Translations under genes and position numbers: made by a program
Source: Peredibacter sp045999315
Lineage (GTDB): Bacteria; Bdellovibrionota; Bacteriovoracia; Bacteriovoracales; Bacteriovoracaceae
Direction: 5' to 3'
NCBI RefSeq assembly: GCF_045999315.1
Contig: NZ_CP174607.1
Location: forward strand, 744,001-808,000
DNA: 64,000 nt
Shown: in pieces, positions 9,429-18,268 of the stretch
Position numbering within the stretch: the stretch's first letter is position 1
Layout of the letters: the number at the start of each line of letters is the position of its first letter
Notes under the pieces: generated by a model
The model's database searches: none
What the model saw: the letters and a program-made list of their open reading frames with translations, nothing else
Told to the model about the DNA's origin: nothing

Positions 9429-9725
9429 ATGAAAACTCTCCTTGCTTCAATGTTAGTGGCATTCTCTTTCTCGGCCATGGCCGCTTGTAATCCAGAGGCC
9501 CAATTCATTGGAGAAGTCACTAAACTCAAAGTTTATGAATCACACTTCACTTTCCAAGTTCGTGTCACAAGACACTTCTCTCCAAGCATAGTTTGCCCGA
9601 TGTACGGTGAGGATGTTGAGAGCGCCGTCCTTGCTTACCCTGGAAAACCAAGTATCAAGAACGGCGATGAAATTTCAGGCGTGATGGTTTACGACGTTGC
9701 TACTGACTCGTACAAGATCGACTAG
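9429..9725 (+). CDS. Small secreted protein, unknown function
   Basis: 98-residue protein with a clear Sec signal peptide (MKTLLASMLVAFSFSAMA, cleavage before ACNPEA). The mature domain is about 80 residues, beta-rich in appearance, with two cysteines that could form a disulphide. An AGAGG Shine-Dalgarno precedes the ATG. I do not recognise the family. Its stop overlaps the end of the convergent secreted gene by four bases. Confidence 0.75.
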   Translation: MKTLLASMLVAFSFSAMAACNPEAQFIGEVTKLKVYESHFTFQVRVTRHFSPSIVCPMYGEDVESAVLAYPGKPSIKNGDEISGVMVYDVATDSYKID

Positions 9726-10495
9726 ATTTCAGGCAAGTACTGAGCGCCGCATTTTTCTTTAATGACGGCGTAGGCATCTTCGTCGTTTACGAATTTAAAT
9801 TTCGGATGACCATCCTGGGTCCAAAAAGTTGGGCCCGGGATTTTACAAGCTGGAAGCCCCTTCTTAATCACACTCACAGTTTTAGCAAGACGAGGATCTG
9901 CGCCCTTCGCATCTGATCTCAGCATAATGCCTTTCCCGGTATAATCAATTTGAGCGAATTTTCTTTGGGCACGATCAGGGTTTAGATCCACCGGTTGCTC
10001 AGTCATGACTCCACCAATGAGGGTCTTGTATTTTTTAAAGACCACCATCTCCTCACCTGTGTTCAAAGTGACGATAAGGTTTTGGTCCTGCTCTTCAACA
10101 TGCATCTGTCCGATACGAGGCAAGAACACCAACATGGTCTCGAAATAATCTGAAGTTCTGCCCGAGCCAACATAATCGGTCATCCAAAGATAAGTGTCAC
10201 GTTTAGCGCCATCATCACTTACAAAAAAGAAGTCACGAGTTGGATATTCAAAGGAATCATTGGGCTCAGTTGGGACAATGTCATTGGGCCCAAAGTTTGT
10301 GAAACTAAAACCACGCTTAAATAAGACTTCATTATCATCGGCACCATACTCAGTCCTGAAGATCTTTGAAACATCATTACGAGCAGTGATGTAGTTGTAG
10401 CGATCAATTCGGGCCACATCACGTTCGAAAGGAACGATGGTAGCGGCGAAGGCCGTAGTTGAAATGATAGAAGCAAGAATAATTGATTTAAGCAT
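9722..10495 (-). CDS. Secreted protein, unknown function
   Basis: 257 residues with a signal peptide (MLKSIILASIISTTAFA). The mature protein is rich in Asp, Tyr and Phe and has two cysteines near the C-terminus (LPACKIPG and EKCGAQ). GAGAGG lies upstream of the ATG. No family is recognised. It stands alone on this strand and converges on the small secreted gene. Confidence 0.75.
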   Translation of the reverse strand: MLKSIILASIISTTAFAATIVPFERDVARIDRYNYITARNDVSKIFRTEYGADDNEVLFKRGFSFTNFGPNDIVPTEPNDSFEYPTRDFFFVSDDGAKRDTYLWMTDYVGSGRTSDYFETMLVFLPRIGQMHVEEQDQNLIVTLNTGEEMVVFKKYKTLIGGVMTEQPVDLNPDRAQRKFAQIDYTGKGIMLRSDAKGADPRLAKTVSVIKKGLPACKIPGPTFWTQDGHPKFKFVNDEDAYAVIKEKCGAQYLPEI

Positions 10496-10585
10496 AAAAA
10501 CCTCTCAGATCTTCAGGCTAACATGCTCTGATTTTTGAGCAACAACTTCCACTATGACAAAATCTTTCACTGACGCTGCAAACAT

Positions 10586-10613
10586 TGCTACAAACAGTGA
10601 TTACGCTAAGATG
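10586..10613 (+). promoter_or_regulatory. Promoter candidate for a leaderless Nudix mRNA
   Basis: TTGCTA (10586-10591), a 16-base spacer and TAAGAT (10608-10613) resemble a sigma-70 promoter. The expected start of transcription falls on or next to the ATG at 10619, which has no Shine-Dalgarno sequence. Confidence 0.4.
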
Positions 10614-10618
10614 ATGAG

Positions 10619-11038
10619 ATGAATCAGACGCAGTTATCAGCAGGAATCGTACCTATAAGAAAGAAAAAGTCAGAATGGGAGTTCCTGATCCTGCGTGCTT
10701 TTAGTTACTGGGACTTTCCAAAGGGAACAGTTGAGGCGGAAGAAAATGCCCAGGTCGCGGCGGTGAGAGAACTTGAGGAAGAAACTGGGATATCTCGAGT
10801 GGATTTTAAATGGGGCAACAAGTTTATTGAGACTGAGCCCTATGGAAAAGGAAAAGTCGCTCGATATTACGTGGCCCTGGTAAAAGAAGATTTTGAAATA
10901 CAATTCCTGCCAAATCCCGTGACGGGAATAATTGAACATCATGAATACCGTTGGCTTTCTTATGAAGAAGCGAGACCGCTGTTAGTACCGAGGGTTCAAC
11001 GGGTCTTAGATTGGGCACAAAAGCTCATCACTCATTGA
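10619..11038 (+). CDS. Nudix hydrolase (diadenosine polyphosphate-type)
   Basis: 139-residue Nudix protein that should hydrolyse a nucleoside diphosphate linked to another moiety. The complete Nudix box is visible (Gly in KGTVEAEENA, then AAVRELEEETG), giving the Mg-binding REXXEE. The N-terminal LSAGIVPIRKKK and WDFPKGTVE resemble bacterial diadenosine tetraphosphatase-like members, but the substrate cannot be fixed from sequence. No Shine-Dalgarno precedes the ATG. The 3' end overlaps the convergent small gene by 11 bases. Confidence 0.85.
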   Translation: MNQTQLSAGIVPIRKKKSEWEFLILRAFSYWDFPKGTVEAEENAQVAAVRELEEETGISRVDFKWGNKFIETEPYGKGKVARYYVALVKEDFEIQFLPNPVTGIIEHHEYRWLSYEEARPLLVPRVQRVLDWAQKLITH

Positions 11039-11261
11039 CCTCATCATCTTCTTGCTCAATCAGATTTCCTAAGGCAAAAAAGCCGTTAAAAACCAACTCA
11101 TCTGCCTCTTCAGGAAGATTGCATCCATCAAGATAATCATCGTTACCTAGATTATGATTCAAACTGGATCCATCATGATAGTCATGTAGACCTTTTCTAA
11201 AATTCATATGAGCAATTTTTAATTTAGGCTGCTTACCCTCTATAGTTGGTTTTGGGTCCAT
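11028..11261 (-). CDS. Small acidic protein, unknown function
   Basis: 77 residues from an ATG preceded at ideal distance by GGAGG, which I prefer over an upstream in-frame start at 11297. The product is hydrophilic, with a His/Asp/Asn-rich centre (HDYHDGSSLNHNLGNDDYLD) and a strongly acidic C-terminus (EQEDDEVNE). There is no signal peptide and no recognised domain. The strong ribosome-binding site is the main argument that it is a real gene. Confidence 0.6.
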   Translation of the reverse strand: MDPKPTIEGKQPKLKIAHMNFRKGLHDYHDGSSLNHNLGNDDYLDGCNLPEEADELVFNGFFALGNLIEQEDDEVNE

Positions 11262-11362
11262 AAATCCTCCATACTCATTGTGCATCACGGATGCCATCGC
11301 TAATTAATGGAATTTATGTCAGACTAAATTCTCTTCGCGGTAACTTCGCCTCAAAGGAAATA

Positions 11363-11854
11363 ATGAAACGTTTTAGTGCCAAAGACTTTAAAGAAATGCC
11401 TTGGAAGAATGGTGGAGGAATCACTACTGAACTCTTTCGTATACCCGATGGAGATGGTGGTTTTTTACTTCGCATTTCACGCGCACGGGTAGAAAAAGAT
11501 GGCCCCTTTTCTTTTTTCCCAGACGTAGATCGGAAACTTCTGATTCTCGAAGGAGAAGGTTGCCGTTTAATTTTTCCTTATAAGGAAGAAGTTCTTCAGA
11601 AAGGACGTGTTCTTGAGTTTAAGGGTGAAGATTCGATTGATTGCAAACTTTTAAAAGGACCCTTCGTTGATTTTAATATCATGATCGCGAGAAAGTATGG
11701 AGAAGCGAAAGCGACTATTTCTTCCTCTGACTTTCAAAATGCGCAGTATATCTATCATCCTCGTACAGAGACCTTGTTCCAATTTGAAAACGAAGAGGTA
11801 CGAGTGGATTTTCCAGGAGAAGAACACATAATAATCAAAATCCAGGAAAAATAA
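11363..11854 (+). CDS. HutD/Ves family bicupin protein
   Basis: 163 residues from an ATG preceded by AAAGGAAAT; the frame extends 24 codons further upstream without support. HutD-family signatures are visible: MPWKNGGGITTELFRIP at the N-terminus, FLLRISRARVEKDGPFSFFPDVDR, and LLILEGEG. HutD proteins are small cupins associated with histidine utilisation in other bacteria, but no hut genes lie here and the biochemical role is unknown. A bidirectional-looking hairpin follows the stop. Confidence 0.82.
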   Translation: MKRFSAKDFKEMPWKNGGGITTELFRIPDGDGGFLLRISRARVEKDGPFSFFPDVDRKLLILEGEGCRLIFPYKEEVLQKGRVLEFKGEDSIDCKLLKGPFVDFNIMIARKYGEAKATISSSDFQNAQYIYHPRTETLFQFENEEVRVDFPGEEHIIIKIQEK

Positions 11855-11877
11855 AAAGGCCGGGAAAAATCCCGGCC
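11852..11877 (-). terminator. Intrinsic terminator, shared by convergent genes
   Basis: A perfect 7-bp stem (GGCCGGG/CCCGGCC, 11858-11877) with a six-base loop. On the minus strand it is followed by a T-run (11852-11857), terminating the secreted gene at 11884. It also caps the HutD-like transcript. Confidence 0.8.
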
Positions 11878-11883
11878 TAAGTG

Positions 11884-12669
11884 CTATTTTACTGAATAGT
11901 AAATATAAGGTTCTCTTACTTTAAGCTTATCACTCTCTTTCTTCTTCAACTCGTCAAACACTTTACCTCTCACACTAAAAAGACCAAATTTAATGTCTGA
12001 GATTTGAAGTGTTAATAGACCCGAAGTGGCATCATAGCTCACATTTCCATTGGCCTTTACCTTCCCTGAAATTTGCGCCTTCACTTCTGCGGCCAGATCG
12101 AACTTACCATTCGTCGAATTCAGAGTGACAGAATTCACACCAAGATTGGCCTTTTCATTTGTAAGCGCTGATGAAAGAGCTTCCATGACGCCTTCTTCAG
12201 CTTGAGAAGTAAATTTAGAAGTTTTAAACGTCATTTTCTGAATACAACCTGAAATAAGTTGATCCATCACTTCCTTATGTGCAGACTGACGATCACAGCT
12301 CAGTGATAAGTTATCGAGTTTCATGCTGTCGTCTTTTGAGTTAAAAATCCCTTGAACCAGGGAGAGACTCGCGCGATTTGAAAAATCCAAATTAAAATCT
12401 CTCACCACCATGGTCTCTGCTTCTGTCATAAAACCCGGAGCATCTTTAAGGGTGAACTCTGCAGTTTCAGCGCCTGTAACGCTAAGATGAAAATCCTTAT
12501 CAACTTTATCAACGCTCACTTGCACACCGACCAGACGAGAAAAAGAGGCCGCTGATCCTTCACCATGAGGATCCGTATATGTGAAATTGAAATTCTTAAC
12601 TGAGACTTGAAGATCGTTTGCTAGAGCAAAACCCGAAACGAAAAGAAAACTAAAGGCCAGCTTCTTCAT
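11884..12669 (-). CDS. Secreted protein, unknown function
   Basis: 261 residues with a signal peptide (MKKLAFSFLFVSGFALA, cleavage before NDLQVS). The mature part alternates short polar and hydrophobic beta-like stretches, as in lipid-binding or structural periplasmic proteins. It has two cysteines (LSCDRQ, SGCIQ). AAAGGA precedes the ATG. I do not recognise a family. Confidence 0.75.
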   Translation of the reverse strand: MKKLAFSFLFVSGFALANDLQVSVKNFNFTYTDPHGEGSAASFSRLVGVQVSVDKVDKDFHLSVTGAETAEFTLKDAPGFMTEAETMVVRDFNLDFSNRASLSLVQGIFNSKDDSMKLDNLSLSCDRQSAHKEVMDQLISGCIQKMTFKTSKFTSQAEEGVMEALSSALTNEKANLGVNSVTLNSTNGKFDLAAEVKAQISGKVKANGNVSYDATSGLLTLQISDIKFGLFSVRGKVFDELKKKESDKLKVREPYIYYSVK

Positions 12670-12984
12670 AAAAAATCCTTTTGAGAATATTCAATGAATG
12701 GCTTGTCGGGCAGGCACAGGCAGCATTTACAAAAATGGGCAATGCCCACTTATTAAGGAAAAAAGCTCCTGCATTTGATCTTTCCGCTCGGAATTCCTCT
12801 TAGGTACGTCTCTAGGAAGAAAGCTCAACCTTATGGAAGTTCATGACCGACAAATCGACTGCGACTTTTTTTCCAGTCTCGGTCAGCATACAAATTCGAG
12901 AGAGAATGAAAGGACTTTAAGTTTAGGGAATGGTGCCCCTAAAATTAAGGAGTTCACTTCAAATTAAGCACTCAGGAGTTACTC
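12670..12984. other. 315-bp divergent intergenic region
   Basis: Separates two divergent secreted-protein genes, so it must hold both promoters. Visible symmetry: TGGGC-AAT-GCCCA at 12736-12748, and a wider-spaced repeat TGACCGA (12844-12850) / TCGGTCA (12879-12885). No ORF with a ribosome-binding site was found. An AGGAG lies before the ATG at 12985. Confidence 0.5.
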
Positions 12985-14508
12985 ATGAATCACTTTGTGA
13001 AGAGCATCGGCTTGTCGCTTGTTCTTTCTGCTTCAGCTTTTGCGGCCGGAAAAAAAGAAGACTACAAGAATTACTACGTACCTAGTTTAAAGGAAGCTTC
13101 TTTTGATGATGCCGAGTTCATCAAGGAAAAGAAAGAATGGACCAAGGCGAATCGTAAAATTGCCAGCCAATCTTCTTTTTCTAATAGTGACATGAGTGAA
13201 GATCTTCAAAAGCTTCGTGAAGAGTGGCTACAAGTAAAAACAGGTGATCAGATGGAGGCCCTCTTAAAGGCGTCTCAAACAAAATATGATACTTACTCAG
13301 AAGACACTCGTTACTTCCTGGCACAGATGCAACTGGCACTTCCACTTCGTGGAATCGTTTGGCGTCTTCGTCCTCTTTTTGAAGAAGGAAAAGGTTTCTT
13401 TGGTAACAAATCAACTCACGTGACGGCAGTTCAAGCAGTACGTACAGTGATTTCCGGCCTTAAAACTTTTCTTCCAACAAAACAAACAGACGCTAGCATC
13501 CAGTTTTTTACTGAGCCATCAGTTGAAATGACAAAGTCTCAGCAGTTTCATTCTATCGCCCAAGTTCAGAACTTTCTCATGACAACAGTCATACCGGCGA
13601 TCACTGAAGCTTCTAACCGTATTACGGCCCTTTCAAAAGATGGTAATCACAAAGCATTTATCTGGGACAATAAGATGGCATTTGGCACCGGCACTTTTGA
13701 CGACGAGATTCATCGCTTCGTAGGTCACGGTCCAGCAGAGATTAACTTCACAATTGCTTCTCTTGCTCGTGCTCAACATAACATTCTTGTGTACTGTGCT
13801 TATAACCAAGACCAAGCAATTACTCTTGCTGGTCAAATGGGCTCACACTTCGGAATTGATTCAAGTATCTTCGCTTCTAAGAAAGAAGATCTGGGAATGA
13901 CAGACCAAGAACGTAATGCCCTTGTTCGTCGTGCTACCGCAAAGAAGTTTCTTGAACTAAGAAACTATGATGGTTCACAATACGGAAGTAAATTAATGAA
14001 GCAGGCCTACATCGCTCTTAAGAATTCAGTGGTGTATTTCGAGCGTTCTCATTCTTATCTCCAAGGCCGCGAGGCAGCTCCATCCATGTCTCTGAATCCA
14101 ATTCTCTTCCAAGAAGATGGTCCAATGAATCTGGACAAAGGAATTAAGAACATGAGAGCAGTAGTTTCAGGTATTGCTGAAGTGAGAGACCCAGTTTCAG
14201 GTGAAACGGTGACAATCAACGTTCCAGCTTTCTATAACAATCCTCCTGCTTCGCTTGCAGTTCTTATGCCCACAGACTTTGAAGGCGGTGATGTTCAAAA
14301 AACAATTAAGAACAAGAAAGGTGAAAACCTGATCGTGAGAAATTACACTCGTGGTCGTTCAATTGCTTGGGACAATAACACTTGGAAGCAGTATGTACCA
14401 AGCGCTGAAGGCCAAAAACCTGGGTATATGGCGGACGCTCGTCGTATTATCCAGTATAGCCCTGGAACATCAGCAGTATTTGGTCTACCAGACATGTTCG
14501 TTCACTAA
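12985..14508 (+). CDS. Secreted protein of 507 residues, unknown function
   Basis: A Sec signal peptide (LSLVLSASAFA, cleavage before AGKKED) leads a 485-residue mature protein. It is mixed alpha/beta in appearance, with tracts such as KTFLPTKQTDASIQFFTEP and DMFVH at the C-terminus. It has one cysteine only (VYCAYN). No enzyme motif is recognised. It is a single-gene unit with a good Shine-Dalgarno and a strong terminator. Confidence 0.8.
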   Translation: MNHFVKSIGLSLVLSASAFAAGKKEDYKNYYVPSLKEASFDDAEFIKEKKEWTKANRKIASQSSFSNSDMSEDLQKLREEWLQVKTGDQMEALLKASQTKYDTYSEDTRYFLAQMQLALPLRGIVWRLRPLFEEGKGFFGNKSTHVTAVQAVRTVISGLKTFLPTKQTDASIQFFTEPSVEMTKSQQFHSIAQVQNFLMTTVIPAITEASNRITALSKDGNHKAFIWDNKMAFGTGTFDDEIHRFVGHGPAEINFTIASLARAQHNILVYCAYNQDQAITLAGQMGSHFGIDSSIFASKKEDLGMTDQERNALVRRATAKKFLELRNYDGSQYGSKLMKQAYIALKNSVVYFERSHSYLQGREAAPSMSLNPILFQEDGPMNLDKGIKNMRAVVSGIAEVRDPVSGETVTINVPAFYNNPPASLAVLMPTDFEGGDVQKTIKNKKGENLIVRNYTRGRSIAWDNNTWKQYVPSAEGQKPGYMADARRIIQYSPGTSAVFGLPDMFVH

Positions 14509-14520
14509 AAAATGCTCAAA

Positions 14521-14547
14521 GGGAGGCCAGAGTGCCTCCCTTTTTTT
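14521..14547 (+). terminator. Intrinsic terminator
   Basis: GGGAGGC / GCCTCCC stem (14521-14540) followed by seven T residues, 12 bases after the stop of the 507-residue secreted protein. It isolates the oxygenase cluster that follows from upstream transcription. Confidence 0.85.
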
Positions 14548-14603
14548 ATGTTCATCTCAAGAAGTGGATCGAATTCGTCGATAAATAAGCAAATTTGCCG
14601 GAG

Positions 14604-14628
14604 TAGTAGTACGTCCCTTCGTACACTA
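14604..14628 (+). promoter_or_regulatory. Inverted repeat just upstream of oxygenase cluster A
   Basis: TAGT-A-GTACG, a six-base spacer, then CGTAC-ACTA: nine paired bases with one bulged A. It ends ten bases before the first Rieske ATG and overlaps a possible -10 (TACACT, 14622-14627). It could be a repressor operator or a 5'-UTR hairpin that masks the start. Confidence 0.4.
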
Positions 14629-14638
14629 AAATTGTTGT

Positions 14639-15676
14639 ATGGCCTACTTTGAAAAGATCAAAAAATTTGGTGTGAATGGTTTCGTTCCCGAGGGCTGGTA
14701 TTGGCTCATGCGCTCGGATGAAGTGAAACGCGGCAAGGCCTATCCTGCAAAATTCTTAACGATTGATCTCGTTCTCTATCGCGGCGAAGATGATCAAGTT
14801 CGCGCTTTCGATGCTCATTGCCCTCACATGGGTGCTCACCTTTGTGACGGATTTGTAGAGGGAAATTCCATTCGCTGCCCTTTCCATTTCTGGAAGTATG
14901 ATGAGCTTGGAAAATGTTCTGAAATTCCTGCGCAAAAAGAAATTGGAAATATGCCGGGCCTTAAATCCCATAAGGTTCGAGAGGCCTATGGCCTTATCTG
15001 GCTTTGGACCGGGCACAAAGAAGACACAGAACAAGTTCCGGTGGTACCGGAGCTCGTAGGCATTCCCCTTGATTCAAAACTAGGTTCTAACTTTGTGAAG
15101 AACTGTCACCCAAACGTGGTGATGATTAACGCCATCGACATTCAGCATTTCCGTTCAGTTCACCAGCTGATTGTGGACCTGGATATGAAGGTCACTCCCC
15201 TAACAGACCGCTGCATTCAATTCTCAAATATCACACCGATGCCTGAGAAGAACGCCATCCTCCGTTTTGCTAAGAAGTTTTATAAATCAGCACTGACTTA
15301 TGAAATGACATACTGGTGGGGCCACACGGGTTCCGTGATGGTGGGCCCTGACTTCCTACACTTCTACATTATCTTTGCTCTTCGTCCGACCTTGGACGGG
15401 AAGACCGAAGGACAAACGATTCTTGTGACCAAGAAACGCAAAGGCCTCATGGGTCTTCTTGTGAATCCAATTCTCTTGTTTGCGACTAAGCTTGTTGGTG
15501 ATTATTTTGCGAAAGGCGACACCATCATCTTCACACGAATCAAATTCAAGTACCAGACCCCTATCAGGGCCGATAAGGCGATTATTGATTTTGTAGAACA
15601 CTATGAGCGCCAAAATGAGGCCTCTAAGTATTCTCCTCTTCAATCGGTCCCTAAAAAAGAGACTGTTAACAGTTAA
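14639..15676 (+). CDS. Rieske non-haem iron oxygenase, alpha-subunit type (cluster A, no. 1)
   Basis: 345-residue oxygenase. The Rieske [2Fe-2S] ligands are Cys61, His63, Cys80 and His83 (CPHMGAH and CPFHFW). The mononuclear iron site is Asp167, His170 and His175 (IDIQHFRSVH). The N-terminal pattern (GWYWLMRSDEVKRGKAYP) is like the sterol/KshA/DAF-36-like branch rather than classical naphthalene dioxygenases; this is recall, not a tree. The substrate is unknown. It opens cluster A and is separated by about 90 bases from the next gene, so it may be a first cistron or a separate unit. No reductase gene is adjacent. Confidence 0.9.
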   Translation: MAYFEKIKKFGVNGFVPEGWYWLMRSDEVKRGKAYPAKFLTIDLVLYRGEDDQVRAFDAHCPHMGAHLCDGFVEGNSIRCPFHFWKYDELGKCSEIPAQKEIGNMPGLKSHKVREAYGLIWLWTGHKEDTEQVPVVPELVGIPLDSKLGSNFVKNCHPNVVMINAIDIQHFRSVHQLIVDLDMKVTPLTDRCIQFSNITPMPEKNAILRFAKKFYKSALTYEMTYWWGHTGSVMVGPDFLHFYIIFALRPTLDGKTEGQTILVTKKRKGLMGLLVNPILLFATKLVGDYFAKGDTIIFTRIKFKYQTPIRADKAIIDFVEHYERQNEASKYSPLQSVPKKETVNS

Positions 15677-15768
15677 TTATTCGGGATTCTGATAACTTAG
15701 ACCGTTCATTTTTGACTGGAAACGACCGAAAAGAGATTGAAATTACTCAATATTTACAGGGATTTCTT

Positions 15769-16959
15769 ATGAACAGAAATTTGAGTCAACGTCACAATAT
15801 CTGCCTTGCTGATGACCAGAAAACCATGAAGCGAATTGAAATCGCTTTGAAACGCAGTAAGGAACTTGATCAAACTCTGATGATGGATCAGGCCTCAAAA
15901 GACTTCGAGTACGAGACCTGCAAAAATGAGATGTGGAACCCTGAACGCTTCTCACTTCTTTATAAAACCTGGATTTGGGAACAAGCAACTCCAGATCAAA
16001 AAGTAAAACTTAACCAACTTTTCTGGATCGCCTATTACTCACAGATTATTTCTGCTGAGATCGCAACTATCTTCTTTAACCAAACCAGTGCTGCCGCTCT
16101 TTACGGAATGGAAGATTTTCGCGTGGTGTGTGACACCTTAGATTTGGAATCAGCACAAGAGCGTGCACATATTCACGCTTTTAAAACTGTCAGTGAGAAA
16201 TTCGAACAGGAAGTTTTTGGTGAGAGAATTTTCTCTTACCCAATGCGTACACCGTTTGAGAAGACCATGCTTTTTTCTGATCTAGGTGACTTCAAACAAT
16301 GGATAAGAAAATGGCAGCTCCAGGCCTTTACGGCGATTTCGGCCAATTCTGCATTCGTAGGATGTCAGTACTTTACTGTCAGAGGTCTTAGAACTCTGAA
16401 CGGTAAAATTGTTCAGCACCAGCTTTCTCGTTATTATACAGAACATCAGGACAAGGACAATGCGCCTATTCCTTCGAAGATCAGTTACTATCACTTCATT
16501 GATGAATCGTTTCACTTCAACACATCAACTGTGGTGTCTCATGATGTGATTAACTCTCTTCCTAAACCATCAAAAATCGAAAGCATCATTGGAAATATGG
16601 CCCTTCATGGTTGTCAGAAGGACCACTATAACTTCTCAACGGCGATTAATGGTATCTTCTGGTATGATCCGGCCCTTTACCAGACAGTTTATAAACTGAT
16701 GCGCTCAAAAGTTTTCAACATGAATCATCAGGACGCCCTAGAAGCGATTCGAAAATCGTTCTGTGAAGAGAGTGAAGGCATGCTCGCAAGTTACAAAACT
16801 CACCGAGAATCAGTTGATAGCTACAAGGCCTATCTTCAGGATTTCCACTACATTAATAAAGAAAACAAAGAACTGACTCTTATGGCGAGCAATAATCTTG
16901 AGAAACATCTTAAGACCAATCGCAGGGCCTTTGAGAGCTTCAAAAAGAAGGCCGCTTAA
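15769..16959 (+). CDS. AurF-like diiron oxygenase
   Basis: 396 residues from the ATG with an upstream CAGGG; a TTG at 15712 in the same frame is less likely. The protein looks like the AurF/CmlI family of ferritin-like diiron N-oxygenases, which oxidise aryl amines. Candidate metal ligands are Glu97, Glu131 and His134 (QERAHIHAF) and Glu246, His249 and His258 (DESFHFNTSTVVSH). The first E-to-E spacing fits the family pattern, while the second spacing is shorter than usual. Its stop overlaps the ferredoxin ATG (TAATG). Amine oxidation is inferred from family only. Confidence 0.72.
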   Translation: MNRNLSQRHNICLADDQKTMKRIEIALKRSKELDQTLMMDQASKDFEYETCKNEMWNPERFSLLYKTWIWEQATPDQKVKLNQLFWIAYYSQIISAEIATIFFNQTSAAALYGMEDFRVVCDTLDLESAQERAHIHAFKTVSEKFEQEVFGERIFSYPMRTPFEKTMLFSDLGDFKQWIRKWQLQAFTAISANSAFVGCQYFTVRGLRTLNGKIVQHQLSRYYTEHQDKDNAPIPSKISYYHFIDESFHFNTSTVVSHDVINSLPKPSKIESIIGNMALHGCQKDHYNFSTAINGIFWYDPALYQTVYKLMRSKVFNMNHQDALEAIRKSFCEESEGMLASYKTHRESVDSYKAYLQDFHYINKENKELTLMASNNLEKHLKTNRRAFESFKKKAA

Positions 16960-17252
16960 TGAGTTGTCGAATTGAGTTTGTTGATTCAGATAAATCTCCC
17001 ATGGATTTAAAAGAAGGTGAATGCCTTTCTGAGAGACTGACAATTCATAATTCTCCTATTCTTTTTGGTTGTCGAATTGGTATCTGTGGAACTTGTGCCA
17101 TCGAAGTTGTGGATCAAGATAAACCACTTCATGAGCGTACTCATGACGAAAAAGAATTCCTGGGGGCCATGGCACCGGGAAGAGACAATGTTCGTCTCGC
17201 CTGTCAGATTCATATCAATACCAATATCAAAGTTAAAAAGACCGATATCTGA
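16959..17252 (+). CDS. Plant-type [2Fe-2S] ferredoxin
   Basis: 97-residue electron carrier. Four cluster cysteines are visible: Cys38, Cys43 and Cys46 (GCRIGICGTCAIEV) and Cys82 (RLACQ). It is sandwiched, with one-base overlaps, between the AurF-like diiron gene and the second Rieske gene, so it is very probably the dedicated electron donor for one or both. No ferredoxin reductase gene is nearby, so a housekeeping reductase must reduce it. Confidence 0.9.
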   Translation: MSCRIEFVDSDKSPMDLKEGECLSERLTIHNSPILFGCRIGICGTCAIEVVDQDKPLHERTHDEKEFLGAMAPGRDNVRLACQIHINTNIKVKKTDI

Positions 17253-18268
17253 TGAAACGTGAAGACTTCTGGTACATCGTTGCTGAAAGCCAAGAACTGG
17301 AAAAGAACCAGGTCATTTCTCGTTCTCTTCTAGGTGAGTGGCTCGCTATTTTCCGCAATGACACTGGAAAAATCTCTGCTCTTCAAGACAAGTGTTTACA
17401 TCGAACCGCTCAAATCTCACGAGGAAAAGTCGTCGAAGGAAAACTTCAGTGTCCGTACCACGGCTGGACCTACGACACAGACGGGAAAGTGGTGCATATT
17501 CCTTCCATGGGTCCTCAGTTTAAACAAGGAACAAAATGTTCTAAAAGTTACGAGGTGCTTGAGCAGGAAGGCTACATCTACGTTCGACTTTCGTCTGAGA
17601 ATTCGGATGTAAAACCATTCCCTATGCCTTGTCACAACAAACCAGGCTACACAACCATTCGCTTACAGCATGTTTTTAAGAACAACGTTACCAACTGTGC
17701 AGAGAACTTTGTCGACATTCCCCACACGACCTTTGTTCATCCTAAAATTTTTCGTGATGCTAAACACGAAAAATTCGGTGCCCTCATCGAACGGGCCAAT
17801 GGCAGCGTGAAAGTGACCTATAAAAATGAGAAGAAAAACTTTGGTTGGTTCTCTTGGTTCTTAAACCCTAAGGGTGATGAGATCGGTCACACCGATGAGT
17901 TCTTCGCTCCTAATATCACGACCGTGAACTATTACTTCGGTGGAAAGAACCACTTCATCATTACTTCACAGTCAGTGCCAGTGAATGAAGAAGAAACGTT
18001 GGTCTATACTGACTTAACTTATAATTACGGAATCTGGACTTGGTTAAGCCGCCCTTTAGTCAGGTGGCAGGCAAAAGTGATTATCGGCCAGGACGTTGAG
18101 ATCCTCGATAATCAAATGAAGACCATCAAAAAGTATGGGGCCCATTTTCAAAATTCTCCGGCCGATTTAATTCATACTTGGATTGAATCTATTCAAGCAG
18201 AGATTCAAGAAGGACGAGATCCCAAACTGCTCCCTCGAAAAGAAGCGGAGATTGAATTCTGGGTATGA
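17252..18268 (+). CDS. Rieske non-haem iron oxygenase (cluster A, no. 2)
   Basis: 338 residues. Rieske ligands are Cys48, His50, Cys67 and His70 (CLHRTAQISRG, CPYHGW). The iron site is Asp155, His158 and His163 in ENFVDIPHTTFVH. The fuller NFVDIPHTTFVH context matches vanillate-demethylase/phenylpropionate-dioxygenase-type alpha subunits. It therefore belongs to a different subgroup from the other four Rieske proteins here, which carry HPH or HHH before the iron motif. It overlaps the ferredoxin upstream and the membrane hydroxylase downstream, so expression is tightly coupled. Confidence 0.92.
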   Translation: MKREDFWYIVAESQELEKNQVISRSLLGEWLAIFRNDTGKISALQDKCLHRTAQISRGKVVEGKLQCPYHGWTYDTDGKVVHIPSMGPQFKQGTKCSKSYEVLEQEGYIYVRLSSENSDVKPFPMPCHNKPGYTTIRLQHVFKNNVTNCAENFVDIPHTTFVHPKIFRDAKHEKFGALIERANGSVKVTYKNEKKNFGWFSWFLNPKGDEIGHTDEFFAPNITTVNYYFGGKNHFIITSQSVPVNEEETLVYTDLTYNYGIWTWLSRPLVRWQAKVIIGQDVEILDNQMKTIKKYGAHFQNSPADLIHTWIESIQAEIQEGRDPKLLPRKEAEIEFWV

